Source: JANYGA01 sp031420415 (lineage in GTDB: Bacteria; Vulcanimicrobiota; Vulcanimicrobiia; Vulcanimicrobiales; Vulcanimicrobiaceae). From it: a stretch of DNA of 64,000 bases. Position numbers and translations under genes: made by a program. The notes beneath the pieces were generated by a model, which saw only the letters and a program-made list of their open reading frames with translations, did not search any database and was not told the DNA's origin. The stretch spans positions 1 to 64,000 of the forward strand of contig JANOMT010000032.1 in NCBI GenBank assembly GCA_031420415.1, read 5' to 3'. This document shows, one piece after another, positions 34,475-42,226 of the stretch. Positions within the stretch are counted from its first letter, which is position 1; the number at the start of each line of letters is the position of its first letter.

Positions 34475-35890
34475 GTGCCTCCGGTGCAGTCGTCGCGGGC
34501 GGCGAGCGTGCGGTGTATCGTCGCGATCGGGACGATGTTTGCGATGACGTCCACGTGCGCCGCGTTCGCTCGCGTAACGAACGTATCCGTCGCGAACGCC
34601 TCGATTTCGACGTACGATCTCTTGGAATTGCAGATCGCGTACACGACGCTGCTCGCGGTGTATTATAAGCCGATCGAGCCGCGAACGCTCGTTGCCGGCG
34701 CCCGACGCGCGATCGGGGCTGAGATCGCCGCGCGTGGCGTGCGCGATCTCGTTTTGCCGACGGTGCCCGCGACGATCGATCGCGGTCGCGGATCCGATCT
34801 CATCGATACGTTCGTTCTACAGAGCCTCGCGAAAGCGGGTACGCGCTTGGACGGTCATCGTCTCGTCACGGCTGCCGTCGCGGGCGAACTCGCGTCGTTG
34901 CACGATCCATACACGGTCGCGTTCGTACCGCAGCAGTTCAAAAAATTTAACGCCTATCTCGGCAACGCGAGCTTCGGTGGCGTCGGTGCGATCGTCACCT
35001 TCGATGCGGCGAACGCCTCGGCGCGCGTCGAACGCGCGCTTCCCGATGGGCCGGGATTCGCCGTGGGTTTGCGCGACAACGATGCGATCGAAGCGATCGA
35101 CGGTCGCTCGGTCGCCCAGATCGGTGCGGCGCATCTGCGCGATGCGCTGCGCGGTCCCATCGGCACGACCGTTCGACTCGTGGTGCGGCGCGGCGACGAG
35201 TTCCTGGCGCTCGCAATCGTGCGGGCGACGGTACGCGATCCCGAGGTACGCTCGGCGTTGCTCGGCGAGACGGGATACCTCGCACTTTCGCGCTTCGGCG
35301 ATCGCGCGGGTCGCGAACTCGCGGCCGCGGTCGCGGCGTTGCGCGGCCGGGGCGCGCGGTCGTTCGTGCTCGATCTGCGTGGAAACGGCGGTGGGTACGG
35401 CGACGAAGCAACGGCCGTGGGCGCGATCTTCATGAACGGGCCCATCTTCATCACGCGCGACCGCACGGGCGTGCCGAAGATCGCGCGCGCGACGATGACG
35501 ACACCATTTCCCGAACGGCTCGCCGTGCTCGTCGACGGCGATACGGCATCGGCGGCCGAAATCGTGGCGGGAGCGTTGCAGGATGCCGGGCGCGCGACGA
35601 TCGTCGGCGAGAAGACGTTCGGCAAGGGGCTCGTGCAGTCGGTCTTCCCGCTTCCCGACGGCAGCGCGCTCAAGATCACGACGGCGCGCTACACGACGCC
35701 CAAAGGCCGAGACATCGATCGGGTCGGCATCGTTCCCGACGTGAGCGTGGCAAGCGTCGCCGGGGCCCTTCGCGGCGATCCTGCGACCGATGCGCCCCTC
35801 GCCCGGGCCATCGCCCTCTTCGGAAGCGCGAGCACGCCGAGCCCGGCCGATACCGTGCCATCGGCCCCAACCCCGTCGTTTCGTCTGTGA
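34475..35890 (+). CDS. S41 carboxyl-terminal processing peptidase (CtpA-like)
   Basis: A periplasmic serine protease of the tail-specific (Prc/CtpA) family, 471 aa. A signal segment (VRCIVAIGTMFAMTSTCAAF) is followed by an N-terminal helical part and a PDZ domain (GIxx-type, PDGPGFAVGLRDNDAIEAIDG, ~180-260). The S41 catalytic domain has S359 (DGDTASAAEI) and K384 (TFGKG), the classical Ser-x24-Lys dyad, and ends with TTARYTTPKGRDID. The last ~50 residues are low-complexity and proline-rich. GTG 34475 follows coaX by 2 bp; the 3' end overlaps dusB (GTGA). Confidence 0.92.
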   Translation: MPPVQSSRAASVRCIVAIGTMFAMTSTCAAFARVTNVSVANASISTYDLLELQIAYTTLLAVYYKPIEPRTLVAGARRAIGAEIAARGVRDLVLPTVPATIDRGRGSDLIDTFVLQSLAKAGTRLDGHRLVTAAVAGELASLHDPYTVAFVPQQFKKFNAYLGNASFGGVGAIVTFDAANASARVERALPDGPGFAVGLRDNDAIEAIDGRSVAQIGAAHLRDALRGPIGTTVRLVVRRGDEFLALAIVRATVRDPEVRSALLGETGYLALSRFGDRAGRELAAAVAALRGRGARSFVLDLRGNGGGYGDEATAVGAIFMNGPIFITRDRTGVPKIARATMTTPFPERLAVLVDGDTASAAEIVAGALQDAGRATIVGEKTFGKGLVQSVFPLPDGSALKITTARYTTPKGRDIDRVGIVPDVSVASVAGALRGDPATDAPLARAIALFGSASTPSPADTVPSAPTPSFRL

Positions 35891-36912
35891 TATACTCGGG
35901 GGTCGTGGACCGCATTGCTCCGCCGCTTTCGATCGGCGAACACGAGATCTGGCCGCCCGTCGTGCTCGCGCCGATGTCGGGCGTGACCAATCGCACCCTG
36001 CGTGCGCTCTACAAGCCCTTCGGCTTCGGGCTCACCGTTACGGAATTCGTCTCGTCAAACGCCCTGCAATATGGAGCGAAGCGGACGATGGAGATGATCG
36101 ATCAGCACGGGGTCGAGAAGCCCGTCTCGACACAGCTCTGGGGAAACGATCCCGCGCTCATGGCGCATGCGGCGAAAGTCGTGCGCGAGTGCGGCGCCGA
36201 TATCGTCGACATCAATTTCGGCTGCCCCGCGCCCAAAGTCACGAAGACCGAAGGCGGGAGTGCGTGTCTGCGTGACGTCGACCGTTGCGAGCGGATCATG
36301 AAGGCGGTGGTTGAGGCCGTCGATTGTCCGGTAACCATGAAGATGCGCCTCGGCTGGACGGAAAACGATCTCGCGTATCTCGAAGTCGGCAAACGCGCCG
36401 AAGCCGTCGGCATTCGCGCGCTGACGTTGCACGCGCGCACCGCGAAGCAGTTCTATCGCGGGACGGCCGATTGGGGACATATCGCGGCACTGAAGGCGAG
36501 CGTCGGCATTCCCGTCATCGGCAACGGCGATCTGAACGAACCGCACGAGGCGATTCGGCGCATGCGCGAGAGCGGTGTCGACGGCATCATGCTCGGTCGC
36601 GCGGTGCTCGGCAATCCGTGGCTCGTCGAAGGGATCCGCGATCTGCTCGACGGCCGCAGCGTCCGTCCGATGCCCAACGCCCCCGAGCGTCTCCGCTTCG
36701 CAATCGTTCACTACCGTACGATGGTCGACGAATGGGGCGAGTCGCGCGCGGTTCCACAGATGCGCAAGCACCTGGGTTATTATCTCAAAGGCTTCGAGGG
36801 CGCGAGTCAACTGCGCGAGCGGTTGATGCGTACGGAGACGGCGGCGGAAACACTCGGCATCGTGGAAGCGACGATCGATCGCCTCGATGCGACGGCGGTC
36901 GTCGCTGCGTGA
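35887..36912 (+). CDS. dusB: tRNA-dihydrouridine synthase
   Basis: An FMN enzyme that reduces specific uridines of tRNA to dihydrouridine. The N-terminal TIM barrel opens VVLAPMSGVTN. The catalytic cysteine is C127 in TEGGSACLRD, preceded by NFGCPAPKVTK. TLHARTAKQFYRGTADW and GNGDLNEPHEAIR form the FMN and tRNA-contact motifs. It is 341 aa. GTG 35887 overlaps the protease stop codon; GTG 35905 is an alternative start six codons later. The 3' end overlaps the aminotransferase gene by GTGA. DusB is the closest subfamily, inferred from length and motif. Confidence 0.93.
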   Translation: MIYSGVVDRIAPPLSIGEHEIWPPVVLAPMSGVTNRTLRALYKPFGFGLTVTEFVSSNALQYGAKRTMEMIDQHGVEKPVSTQLWGNDPALMAHAAKVVRECGADIVDINFGCPAPKVTKTEGGSACLRDVDRCERIMKAVVEAVDCPVTMKMRLGWTENDLAYLEVGKRAEAVGIRALTLHARTAKQFYRGTADWGHIAALKASVGIPVIGNGDLNEPHEAIRRMRESGVDGIMLGRAVLGNPWLVEGIRDLLDGRSVRPMPNAPERLRFAIVHYRTMVDEWGESRAVPQMRKHLGYYLKGFEGASQLRERLMRTETAAETLGIVEATIDRLDATAVVAA

Positions 36913-38285
36913 CGCACGAGAGCGGCGGTTTCGATCTCGGACGCTGGAGCGCGGCATTCGCCGTCGAGGATTCGTCGCAGCCAACGACGCCGCTCGATCT
37001 TTACGGTGCGCACGATGCTCGCGCGCTCTACGACGAGACGTACGAGAATTACAAATCGTTCGTGAACCCGCCGCTCGCGCGCGTCATGAAGCTCTCGGGT
37101 TCGCCCGTGGAAGTGCGTGCGCTCGGCTCGACGATCTGGGATCACAACGGGAAGGCCTATCTCGATTTTGCCGGAGGGTACGGCGTCTTCACGCTCGGTC
37201 ATTCGCATCCGCGCGTCGTCGCGGCGGTGCGCGAGCAACTCGAACGGATGTCGCTCTCGGGGAAGACGATGTTCTCGCCGCTCCTCGGCCGACTCGCACG
37301 CGCCCTCGCCGACCTCGCACCGGGCGATTGCTCGATCTCTTTCTTCGCCAATAGCGGCACGGAAGCGGTCGAAGGTGCGCTCAAGCTCGCGCGCGCGGCG
37401 ACCGGGCGCACGAAGTTCGTCGCGACGACGAACGCCTATCATGGCAAGACGGTCGGTGCGCTCGCGGTGAGCGGCCGCGATGCGTACAAGACGCCGTTCG
37501 GGCCGTTGCTCGGCGATATCGTGCACGTCCCGTATGGCGACGCCGCCGTGTTACCCGATGCGCTCCGCGATGCGGCCGCGTTCATCGTCGAGCCCGTGCA
37601 GGGCGAAGGTGGAATCATCGTCCCCCCGCTCGGTTATCTGCGCGCGGCGCGTGCGGCGTGCGATGCGTCGGGCGCGATTCTCATCGTCGACGAAGTGCAG
37701 ACGGGGCTCGGCCGTTGTGGCATGCTTTTTGGGTGCGATCGCGACGGCGTCGTACCCGACGTGCTCGTGCTCGCGAAGGGGCTCTCGGGCGGCGTCGTAC
37801 CGATCGGTGCGTTCGTGACGCGGCCCTCCGTATGGAATGCCGCGTACGCGAAACAGCCGTTGGTTCACACCTCAACCTTTGGAGGAAATCCGCTCGCGTG
37901 TGCGGCCGCGCTCGCCGCGCTCGCGGTCTTGCACGACGAAGATCTCGTCGCAAACGCGCGCGCGCGCGGCGAGCAGCTTCTCGCTGGCGTGCGTGCGATT
38001 GCAGCCGATTATCCCAGTGTCGTCCGCGAAGCGCGCGGGCTCGGATTGCTCGTGGGCATGGAACTCCAGAGCGAAGGCTACGCGGGCACGATCGTTCCCG
38101 AGATGTTGCGCGGAGGGGTGACCGCAGCGTGGACGCTCAACGCGCAACGCGTCATCCGGCTCGAGCCGCCGCTCGTCGTGACCGCGGAAGAAATCGAACG
38201 TGGCCTCGCTGCGGTGCGCGGTGCCGTTGCGACGGCTTTTGCGAAGCTCGGCGTGCTGGTAGAAACGAGTTCGACACACACATAA
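36909..38285 (+). CDS. class III aminotransferase (ornithine/putrescine aminotransferase-like)
   Basis: A PLP-dependent omega-aminotransferase, 458 aa. The N-terminal part (NYKSFVNPPLARVMKL, ~45-60) resembles putrescine/ornithine aminotransferases. GGYGVFTLGHSHPRVV, SFFANSGTEAVEGALKLAR, VDEVQTGLGRCG and K290 in VLAKGLSGGVVPIGA (PLP Schiff base) are present. The start is GTG 36909, overlapping dusB; upstream open frame in this register is just the dusB shadow. It is the first of three class III transaminases in the window but lies apart from the amine cluster at 50-56 kb. The substrate is uncertain. Confidence 0.88.
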   Translation: MTHESGGFDLGRWSAAFAVEDSSQPTTPLDLYGAHDARALYDETYENYKSFVNPPLARVMKLSGSPVEVRALGSTIWDHNGKAYLDFAGGYGVFTLGHSHPRVVAAVREQLERMSLSGKTMFSPLLGRLARALADLAPGDCSISFFANSGTEAVEGALKLARAATGRTKFVATTNAYHGKTVGALAVSGRDAYKTPFGPLLGDIVHVPYGDAAVLPDALRDAAAFIVEPVQGEGGIIVPPLGYLRAARAACDASGAILIVDEVQTGLGRCGMLFGCDRDGVVPDVLVLAKGLSGGVVPIGAFVTRPSVWNAAYAKQPLVHTSTFGGNPLACAAALAALAVLHDEDLVANARARGEQLLAGVRAIAADYPSVVREARGLGLLVGMELQSEGYAGTIVPEMLRGGVTAAWTLNAQRVIRLEPPLVVTAEEIERGLAAVRGAVATAFAKLGVLVETSSTHT

Positions 38286-38746
38286 TGCCCTTCGTCAACG
38301 TTTCGATCGTCGTCGATGCACCCGCACGCGACGTCTACGAACTCGCCAAAGACCAAGAACGCTTTCCCGACTTCATGCCCGACGTCGAGCTCGTCACCGT
38401 CCTCGAACGTCACCCGGGTCGCACGATCTCGAAATGGAAGACGCTCGTCGAAGACGCGCCGATCGAATGGATCGAAGAAGATCGGTTCGATGACGCGGCG
38501 CTGCGTGTCGACTACAAGCTGCTCGAAGGCGATCTCGATACGTTCGAGGGTGCGTGGACGTTCGAAGAACGCGACGGGCGCACGTACGTGGCTCTCGGTG
38601 TGGAATACGACTTCGGCGTGCCGACGCTCGCCGAACTCATCGGCCCGACGCTCCATCGCAAAGTCAAGGAGAATAGCGAGATGATGCTCGCGGCTCTCAA
38701 GATCGAAGCCGAGGCGAACGTCACTCGGATCGAAACGGGCACGTAA
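38285..38746 (+). CDS. SRPBCC (START-like/polyketide cyclase, Coq10-type) protein
   Basis: 153 aa, one SRPBCC ligand-binding domain of the polyketide cyclase/dehydrase or Coq10/RatA type. It starts VNVSIVVDAPARDVYELAKD and RFPDFMPDVELVTVLER, followed by a beta-rich core and a long C-terminal helix (RKVKENSEMMLAALKIEAE). The ATG overlaps the aminotransferase stop codon (TAATG). The hydrophobic ligand is unknown. Confidence 0.82.
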   Translation: MPFVNVSIVVDAPARDVYELAKDQERFPDFMPDVELVTVLERHPGRTISKWKTLVEDAPIEWIEEDRFDDAALRVDYKLLEGDLDTFEGAWTFEERDGRTYVALGVEYDFGVPTLAELIGPTLHRKVKENSEMMLAALKIEAEANVTRIETGT

Positions 38747-38753
38747 GAGCCTC

Positions 38754-39320
38754 ATGACCAGGTCGAACGGCGAGCCCGATACGCGTTACGATCGCTGGCT
38801 ACGTTGTGCGGAAAAACGGTGTTGCGTCGAGAGTACCGTCTACGTGACGGCCCGTGATGTCGCGACGATCGCGCGGACGATCTCGGTTCCGCCGTGGGAA
38901 TTCGCGTATGCGGACGACGCGCCGATCGATGCCGACGATGGCTTCGCTCTCGATGCGACGGCGCGCCGCTACCGGCTCGCGCTACGCCGCACGTCCTCCC
39001 CGGGCGAAGCGGCGCATTGTACGTTCCTTTTGCGTTTTGAGACTGGAGCCGCGCGTTGTGGGCTCGGTGAGACGCGACCGGCTTCGTGTCGCGTCTTTCC
39101 GCTCGCGGGTGGTGAGGATGCATGCACGTGTGCGATCGCGCGCGCGCCGCGCGACGATCCGGCCGATCTCGCTGCGCTTGCGGCGCTGGGTGCGGATCGC
39201 GATGCCTACGCGCGGATCGTCACGATGTGGAACGCGTTCGTCGTGCGGAGCGACACCGCGTTCGTTTTGCGCGACTACTGCCGTTTCGTCCTCGATGCCG
39301 AGAACGCGGCGGGACGATGA
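38754..39320 (+). CDS. YkgJ-family cysteine-cluster protein 1
   Basis: A 188-aa protein with the YkgJ/UPF0153 zinc- or iron-binding cysteine pattern: LRCAEKRCC near the N-terminus (C18, C23, C24) and further cysteines in CTFLLRF, RCGLGETRPASCRVFPL and CTCAIAR. This family is widespread and functionally poorly known; metal-cluster binding is the usual proposal. It ends in an ATGA overlap with a second YkgJ protein, so they form a tandem pair. Confidence 0.82.
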   Translation: MTRSNGEPDTRYDRWLRCAEKRCCVESTVYVTARDVATIARTISVPPWEFAYADDAPIDADDGFALDATARRYRLALRRTSSPGEAAHCTFLLRFETGAARCGLGETRPASCRVFPLAGGEDACTCAIARAPRDDPADLAALAALGADRDAYARIVTMWNAFVVRSDTAFVLRDYCRFVLDAENAAGR

Positions 39321-39955
39321 GCGACGGCTGCGCGTCGTGTCGCGGTGCGTGTTGTCGCGACGTCGTCGTCCGAGTTTCGATGTTCGATATGTGGCGTATT
39401 TCAAGGGCGCAGAGATTGCCGTTTGGCGAGCTCGTCGACCCGTGTTTGGATGAAACGTGCGGAGAAGGATCGCTCGCGCTCGATGCATCGGGCGATCGTT
39501 ATCTGCCGGTTTTGCAACGCAATCCGCGTGACGACTCGGCGTGTGCGTACCTGATGCATGTCGGCGACGATATCGCGCGGTGCGGCATCTACGCGGCCCG
39601 CCCGGAAATCTGCGATGCGTACCCGTTCGAGATCGTGAGCGGTGCCATCGACCTGCGTTCCGATGTTCGCTGCGCGCCCGATGCCTGGAACCTGGCGACG
39701 CTCGATTATCGCGCGCTCCGTGCGCGACACGAACGCTTCCTCACCGAATGGGTCGCACACGCGCGCGCGACGGCAGAATTCGTACGCCTCCCGCGTGCCG
39801 ATACCGTCGCGAGCGCGTTTGCGGCATACCTCGATTTTTGCGAGGCGCTCTGCGAGCGAGTTGTCGCGGTGCGATCCCACGACGCACGCCCCGTGTTCGC
39901 GCTCGATCGGGTTGCCGACTACGCGCGCGAACTCGTCGGCGTTCGCGTAGCGTGA
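39317..39955 (+). CDS. YkgJ-family cysteine-cluster protein 2
   Basis: 212 aa. The N-terminal SDGCASCRGACC (C5, C8, C12, C13) is the classical YkgJ start. Later cysteines lie in SACAYL, RCGIYAARPEICDAYPFEI (close to the CxxYxxRPxxCRxFPF signature) and RCAPDAW. ATG 39317 overlaps the upstream YkgJ gene. It is longer than protein 1 and diverged from it outside the cysteine motifs. The two may bind metal together. Confidence 0.85.
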   Translation: MSDGCASCRGACCRDVVVRVSMFDMWRISRAQRLPFGELVDPCLDETCGEGSLALDASGDRYLPVLQRNPRDDSACAYLMHVGDDIARCGIYAARPEICDAYPFEIVSGAIDLRSDVRCAPDAWNLATLDYRALRARHERFLTEWVAHARATAEFVRLPRADTVASAFAAYLDFCEALCERVVAVRSHDARPVFALDRVADYARELVGVRVA

Positions 39956-39959
39956 TCCC

Positions 39960-40226
39960 CTAGGGCTTCGTTCGCTTCCCACGCAGGCGTAAGACGATCG
40001 AGGCTACCGCGTAGATCGCGATCAAAATATACGCGATGAGCGTGATGCGCGTGTACGGCAAAACGACGCCCGCGTGGATCTCGCGGACTTGTTCGAAGAT
40101 GCCCGCAGTCGCGACGAAGAAGAGCACGGCGGAGATGACGTTACGGTAGGCCAGAGAGCGGAACACGCGGACGGTCGTTCGGCTGCGGCGAAGGCTCGTC
40201 CCGTGAAGTTCGCTTTCGTGATCCAT
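39960..40226 (-). CDS. small two-TM membrane protein
   Basis: 88 aa with a basic N-terminus, two hydrophobic helices (NVISAVLFFVATAGIFEQV and ITLIAYILIAIYAVASIVL) and a basic tail (RLRGKRTKP). It converges on the second YkgJ gene with 4 bp between and is divergent from the AAR-like dehydrogenase, whose start it overlaps by 24 bp if ATG 40226 is right. GTG 40166 would avoid that overlap and still keep both helices. No family recognised. Confidence 0.6.
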   Translation of the reverse strand: MDHESELHGTSLRRSRTTVRVFRSLAYRNVISAVLFFVATAGIFEQVREIHAGVVLPYTRITLIAYILIAIYAVASIVLRLRGKRTKP

Positions 40227-41309
40227 CCGACGTCGCTCGACGACGTCGTGCGGTACGAGCCGGGCGCCGTCGGTAAAGGCGCCGCCATCATCGGCAAGAT
40301 TATGGAGTGGATGCCCGCCTACGCCTCCGTCCACGTGACGGGCGTGCGGACGATCGACGGTCGCGAAACCGAGGGCTGGTTCGTCGCCGCCCCCTACATG
40401 CCCGACGCGATGCTCGCGTTACCCCGTGAAACGGTCTACGCAAAAATTCTCGACGCGATCAAAATCGGGGCGGATCTCGGGGCGGAGATCGTCGGACTCG
40501 GCGCGTTCACGGGCGTCGTCGGCGATGCCGGGATCACGATTAGCGAACGATCGCCGATCCCGGTGACGACCGGCAATTCGCTCACGATTGCGGCGGGAGT
40601 GGCGAGCCTCTTGCGCGGCGCGCGCGAGATGGAGGTCGATCTCGCAGCGGCGACCGCAGTCGTGATCGGTGCGACGGGCTCGATCGGGTCGGCGTGCGTG
40701 GAACTCATCGCGCCGCACGTGAGCGAAGTCGTGCTCGTCGCGCGTAATCGCACGCGGCTAGAAAAGCTCGCCTCGGAGTTGCGCGAACGATTGACCTGTC
40801 GACTCACGATCTCGACCGACGTTCGCGATGCGGTGTCGCGCGGGCATCTCGTCCTTACGGCGACGACCTCGACGCAAGAACTCATCGAGCCTAGCGACTT
40901 GCAGACGGGCGCCGTCGTCTGCGAACTCTCGCTTCCGCACGACGTCGGGCGGCGCGTTGCCGTCGAACGGCCCGACGTGCTCGTGACCGAAGGCGGCAAC
41001 ATCCGCGTGCCGGGTATGCCACGATTCGCGCGCGTGCGCGAGCCCGGTCGCGATTTCGATCTCGGTCTGCCGCCGCGGACGGCGCTTGCGTGTATGTCGG
41101 AGACGATGGTGCTCGCGCTCGAAAATCGGCGCGAACACTACACGCTCGGGCGCGGCATCGATCTCGCGAAAGTGCGCGAGATCGAGGCGCTCGCCACGCG
41201 TGCGGGATTCGAGCTTGCGGGTATGCGTGCGTTCGATGCCGCCGTCACGCCCGAACGCATCGCCGAGATTCGCGCGGCCGCACGCGCGCGTCGTGCGGTG
41301 ATGGCATGA
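40203..41309 (+). CDS. acyl-ACP-reductase-like / COG5322 predicted amino-acid dehydrogenase
   Basis: A 368-aa Rossmann protein that resembles cyanobacterial long-chain acyl-ACP reductase (AAR) and the COG5322 predicted amino-acid dehydrogenases along its length. The N-terminus FAFVIHPTSLDDVVRYEPG parallels AAR, as do GLGAFTGVVGD and TTGNSLTIA. The NAD(P) motif GATGSIGSA begins at residue 156. C297 in ALACMSETM aligns with the catalytic Cys294 of Synechococcus AAR, followed by YTLGRGID. GTG 40203 is the first sensible start. The next two genes overlap it serially by 4 bp. It could reduce an acyl thioester or oxidise an amino-acid-derived aldehyde; family membership is firm, substrate open. Confidence 0.8.
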   Translation: MKFAFVIHPTSLDDVVRYEPGAVGKGAAIIGKIMEWMPAYASVHVTGVRTIDGRETEGWFVAAPYMPDAMLALPRETVYAKILDAIKIGADLGAEIVGLGAFTGVVGDAGITISERSPIPVTTGNSLTIAAGVASLLRGAREMEVDLAAATAVVIGATGSIGSACVELIAPHVSEVVLVARNRTRLEKLASELRERLTCRLTISTDVRDAVSRGHLVLTATTSTQELIEPSDLQTGAVVCELSLPHDVGRRVAVERPDVLVTEGGNIRVPGMPRFARVREPGRDFDLGLPPRTALACMSETMVLALENRREHYTLGRGIDLAKVREIEALATRAGFELAGMRAFDAAVTPERIAEIRAAARARRAVMA

Positions 41310-42226
41310 AACGCATCGTCTCGGTCTCGCTCGGCTCGTCGTCGCGCGATCACCGCACGACGGTCGATCTCCTCGGCGAATCGTTCGAGATCGAACGCAT
41401 CGGCATGGATGGCTCGATCGACCGGGCGACGGCGAAACTGCGCGAACTCGACGGGACCGTCGATGCGATCGGGCTCGGCGGCATCGACGTGTATCTCTAT
41501 GCCGGCGCGAAGCGGTTCGCTTTGCGCGACGGGCTGCGACTGCTCGATGCGGTGAAGACGACGCCCGTCGTCGATGGCAGCGGCCTCAAGAATACGCTCG
41601 AACGCGAAGCCGTGCGCTTCGTGCGTGACGAACTCGGCGTCGCACTCGCGGGCACGAACGTGCTCATGGTGAGCGCTCTCGATCGCTTCGGCATGGCGCA
41701 AGCCTTCGTCGACGCGGGCGCAGACGTACTCTTCGGGGATTTCATCTTCGCACTCGATCTCGATAAGCCGGTGCGTGGGCTCGCCCAATTCGAAGCGCTC
41801 GCCGAACGCTATCTGCCCGATGCTTGTAAACTGCCGTTCCAATTTTTCTATCCCACCGGAAAAAAACAAGATCGCGAACCGCAACCGAAGTATCCGCAGT
41901 ACTACGCGCAGGCGACGATCGTCGCCGGCGACTTTCATTTCATGCGCCAATTCATGCCGGCGAAACTCGATGGAAAACTCGTCCTCACCAACACGCTGAC
42001 CGCCCGCGATGTCGAAGAACTGCGCGTCCGCGGCGTCGCGCAACTCGTCACGACGACGCCGGATTTCGGCGGACGTTCGTTCGGCACGAACGTCGTCGAA
42101 GCCGCACTGCTCGCGCTGCTCGGCAAACGCTGGGCCGACGTGACGCCCGACGATTACGCCGCGTTGCTCGCACGGTTACAGTTCCGGCCGCGCGTGGTCG
42201 ATCTCGCGGCGCCGAGCGCGCGTTGA
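41306..42226 (+). CDS. quinate 5-dehydrogenase-like protein
   Basis: A 306-aa protein matching the family annotated quinate 5-dehydrogenase in Firmicutes, best known next to COG5322 proteins. Motifs: VSVSLGSSSRDH at the start, IGLGGIDVYLYAG, VDGSGLKNTLERE, VLMVSALDRFGMAQAF, DVLFGDFIFAL and RSFGTNVVEA. ATG 41306 overlaps the stop codon of the AAR-like gene and its end overlaps the permease by TTGA. The quinate annotation is not well proven for this family; constant pairing with the AAR-like gene suggests a two-protein enzyme. Confidence 0.78.
   Translation: MKRIVSVSLGSSSRDHRTTVDLLGESFEIERIGMDGSIDRATAKLRELDGTVDAIGLGGIDVYLYAGAKRFALRDGLRLLDAVKTTPVVDGSGLKNTLEREAVRFVRDELGVALAGTNVLMVSALDRFGMAQAFVDAGADVLFGDFIFALDLDKPVRGLAQFEALAERYLPDACKLPFQFFYPTGKKQDREPQPKYPQYYAQATIVAGDFHFMRQFMPAKLDGKLVLTNTLTARDVEELRVRGVAQLVTTTPDFGGRSFGTNVVEAALLALLGKRWADVTPDDYAALLARLQFRPRVVDLAAPSAR

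Noticed and set aside
36324..36908. N-terminal extension of the class III aminotransferase (about 195 residues) in the same frame
   Set aside because: The extension is the out-of-frame shadow of dusB and is full of Arg/His/Ser; GTG 36909 overlapping the dusB stop codon is the natural start.
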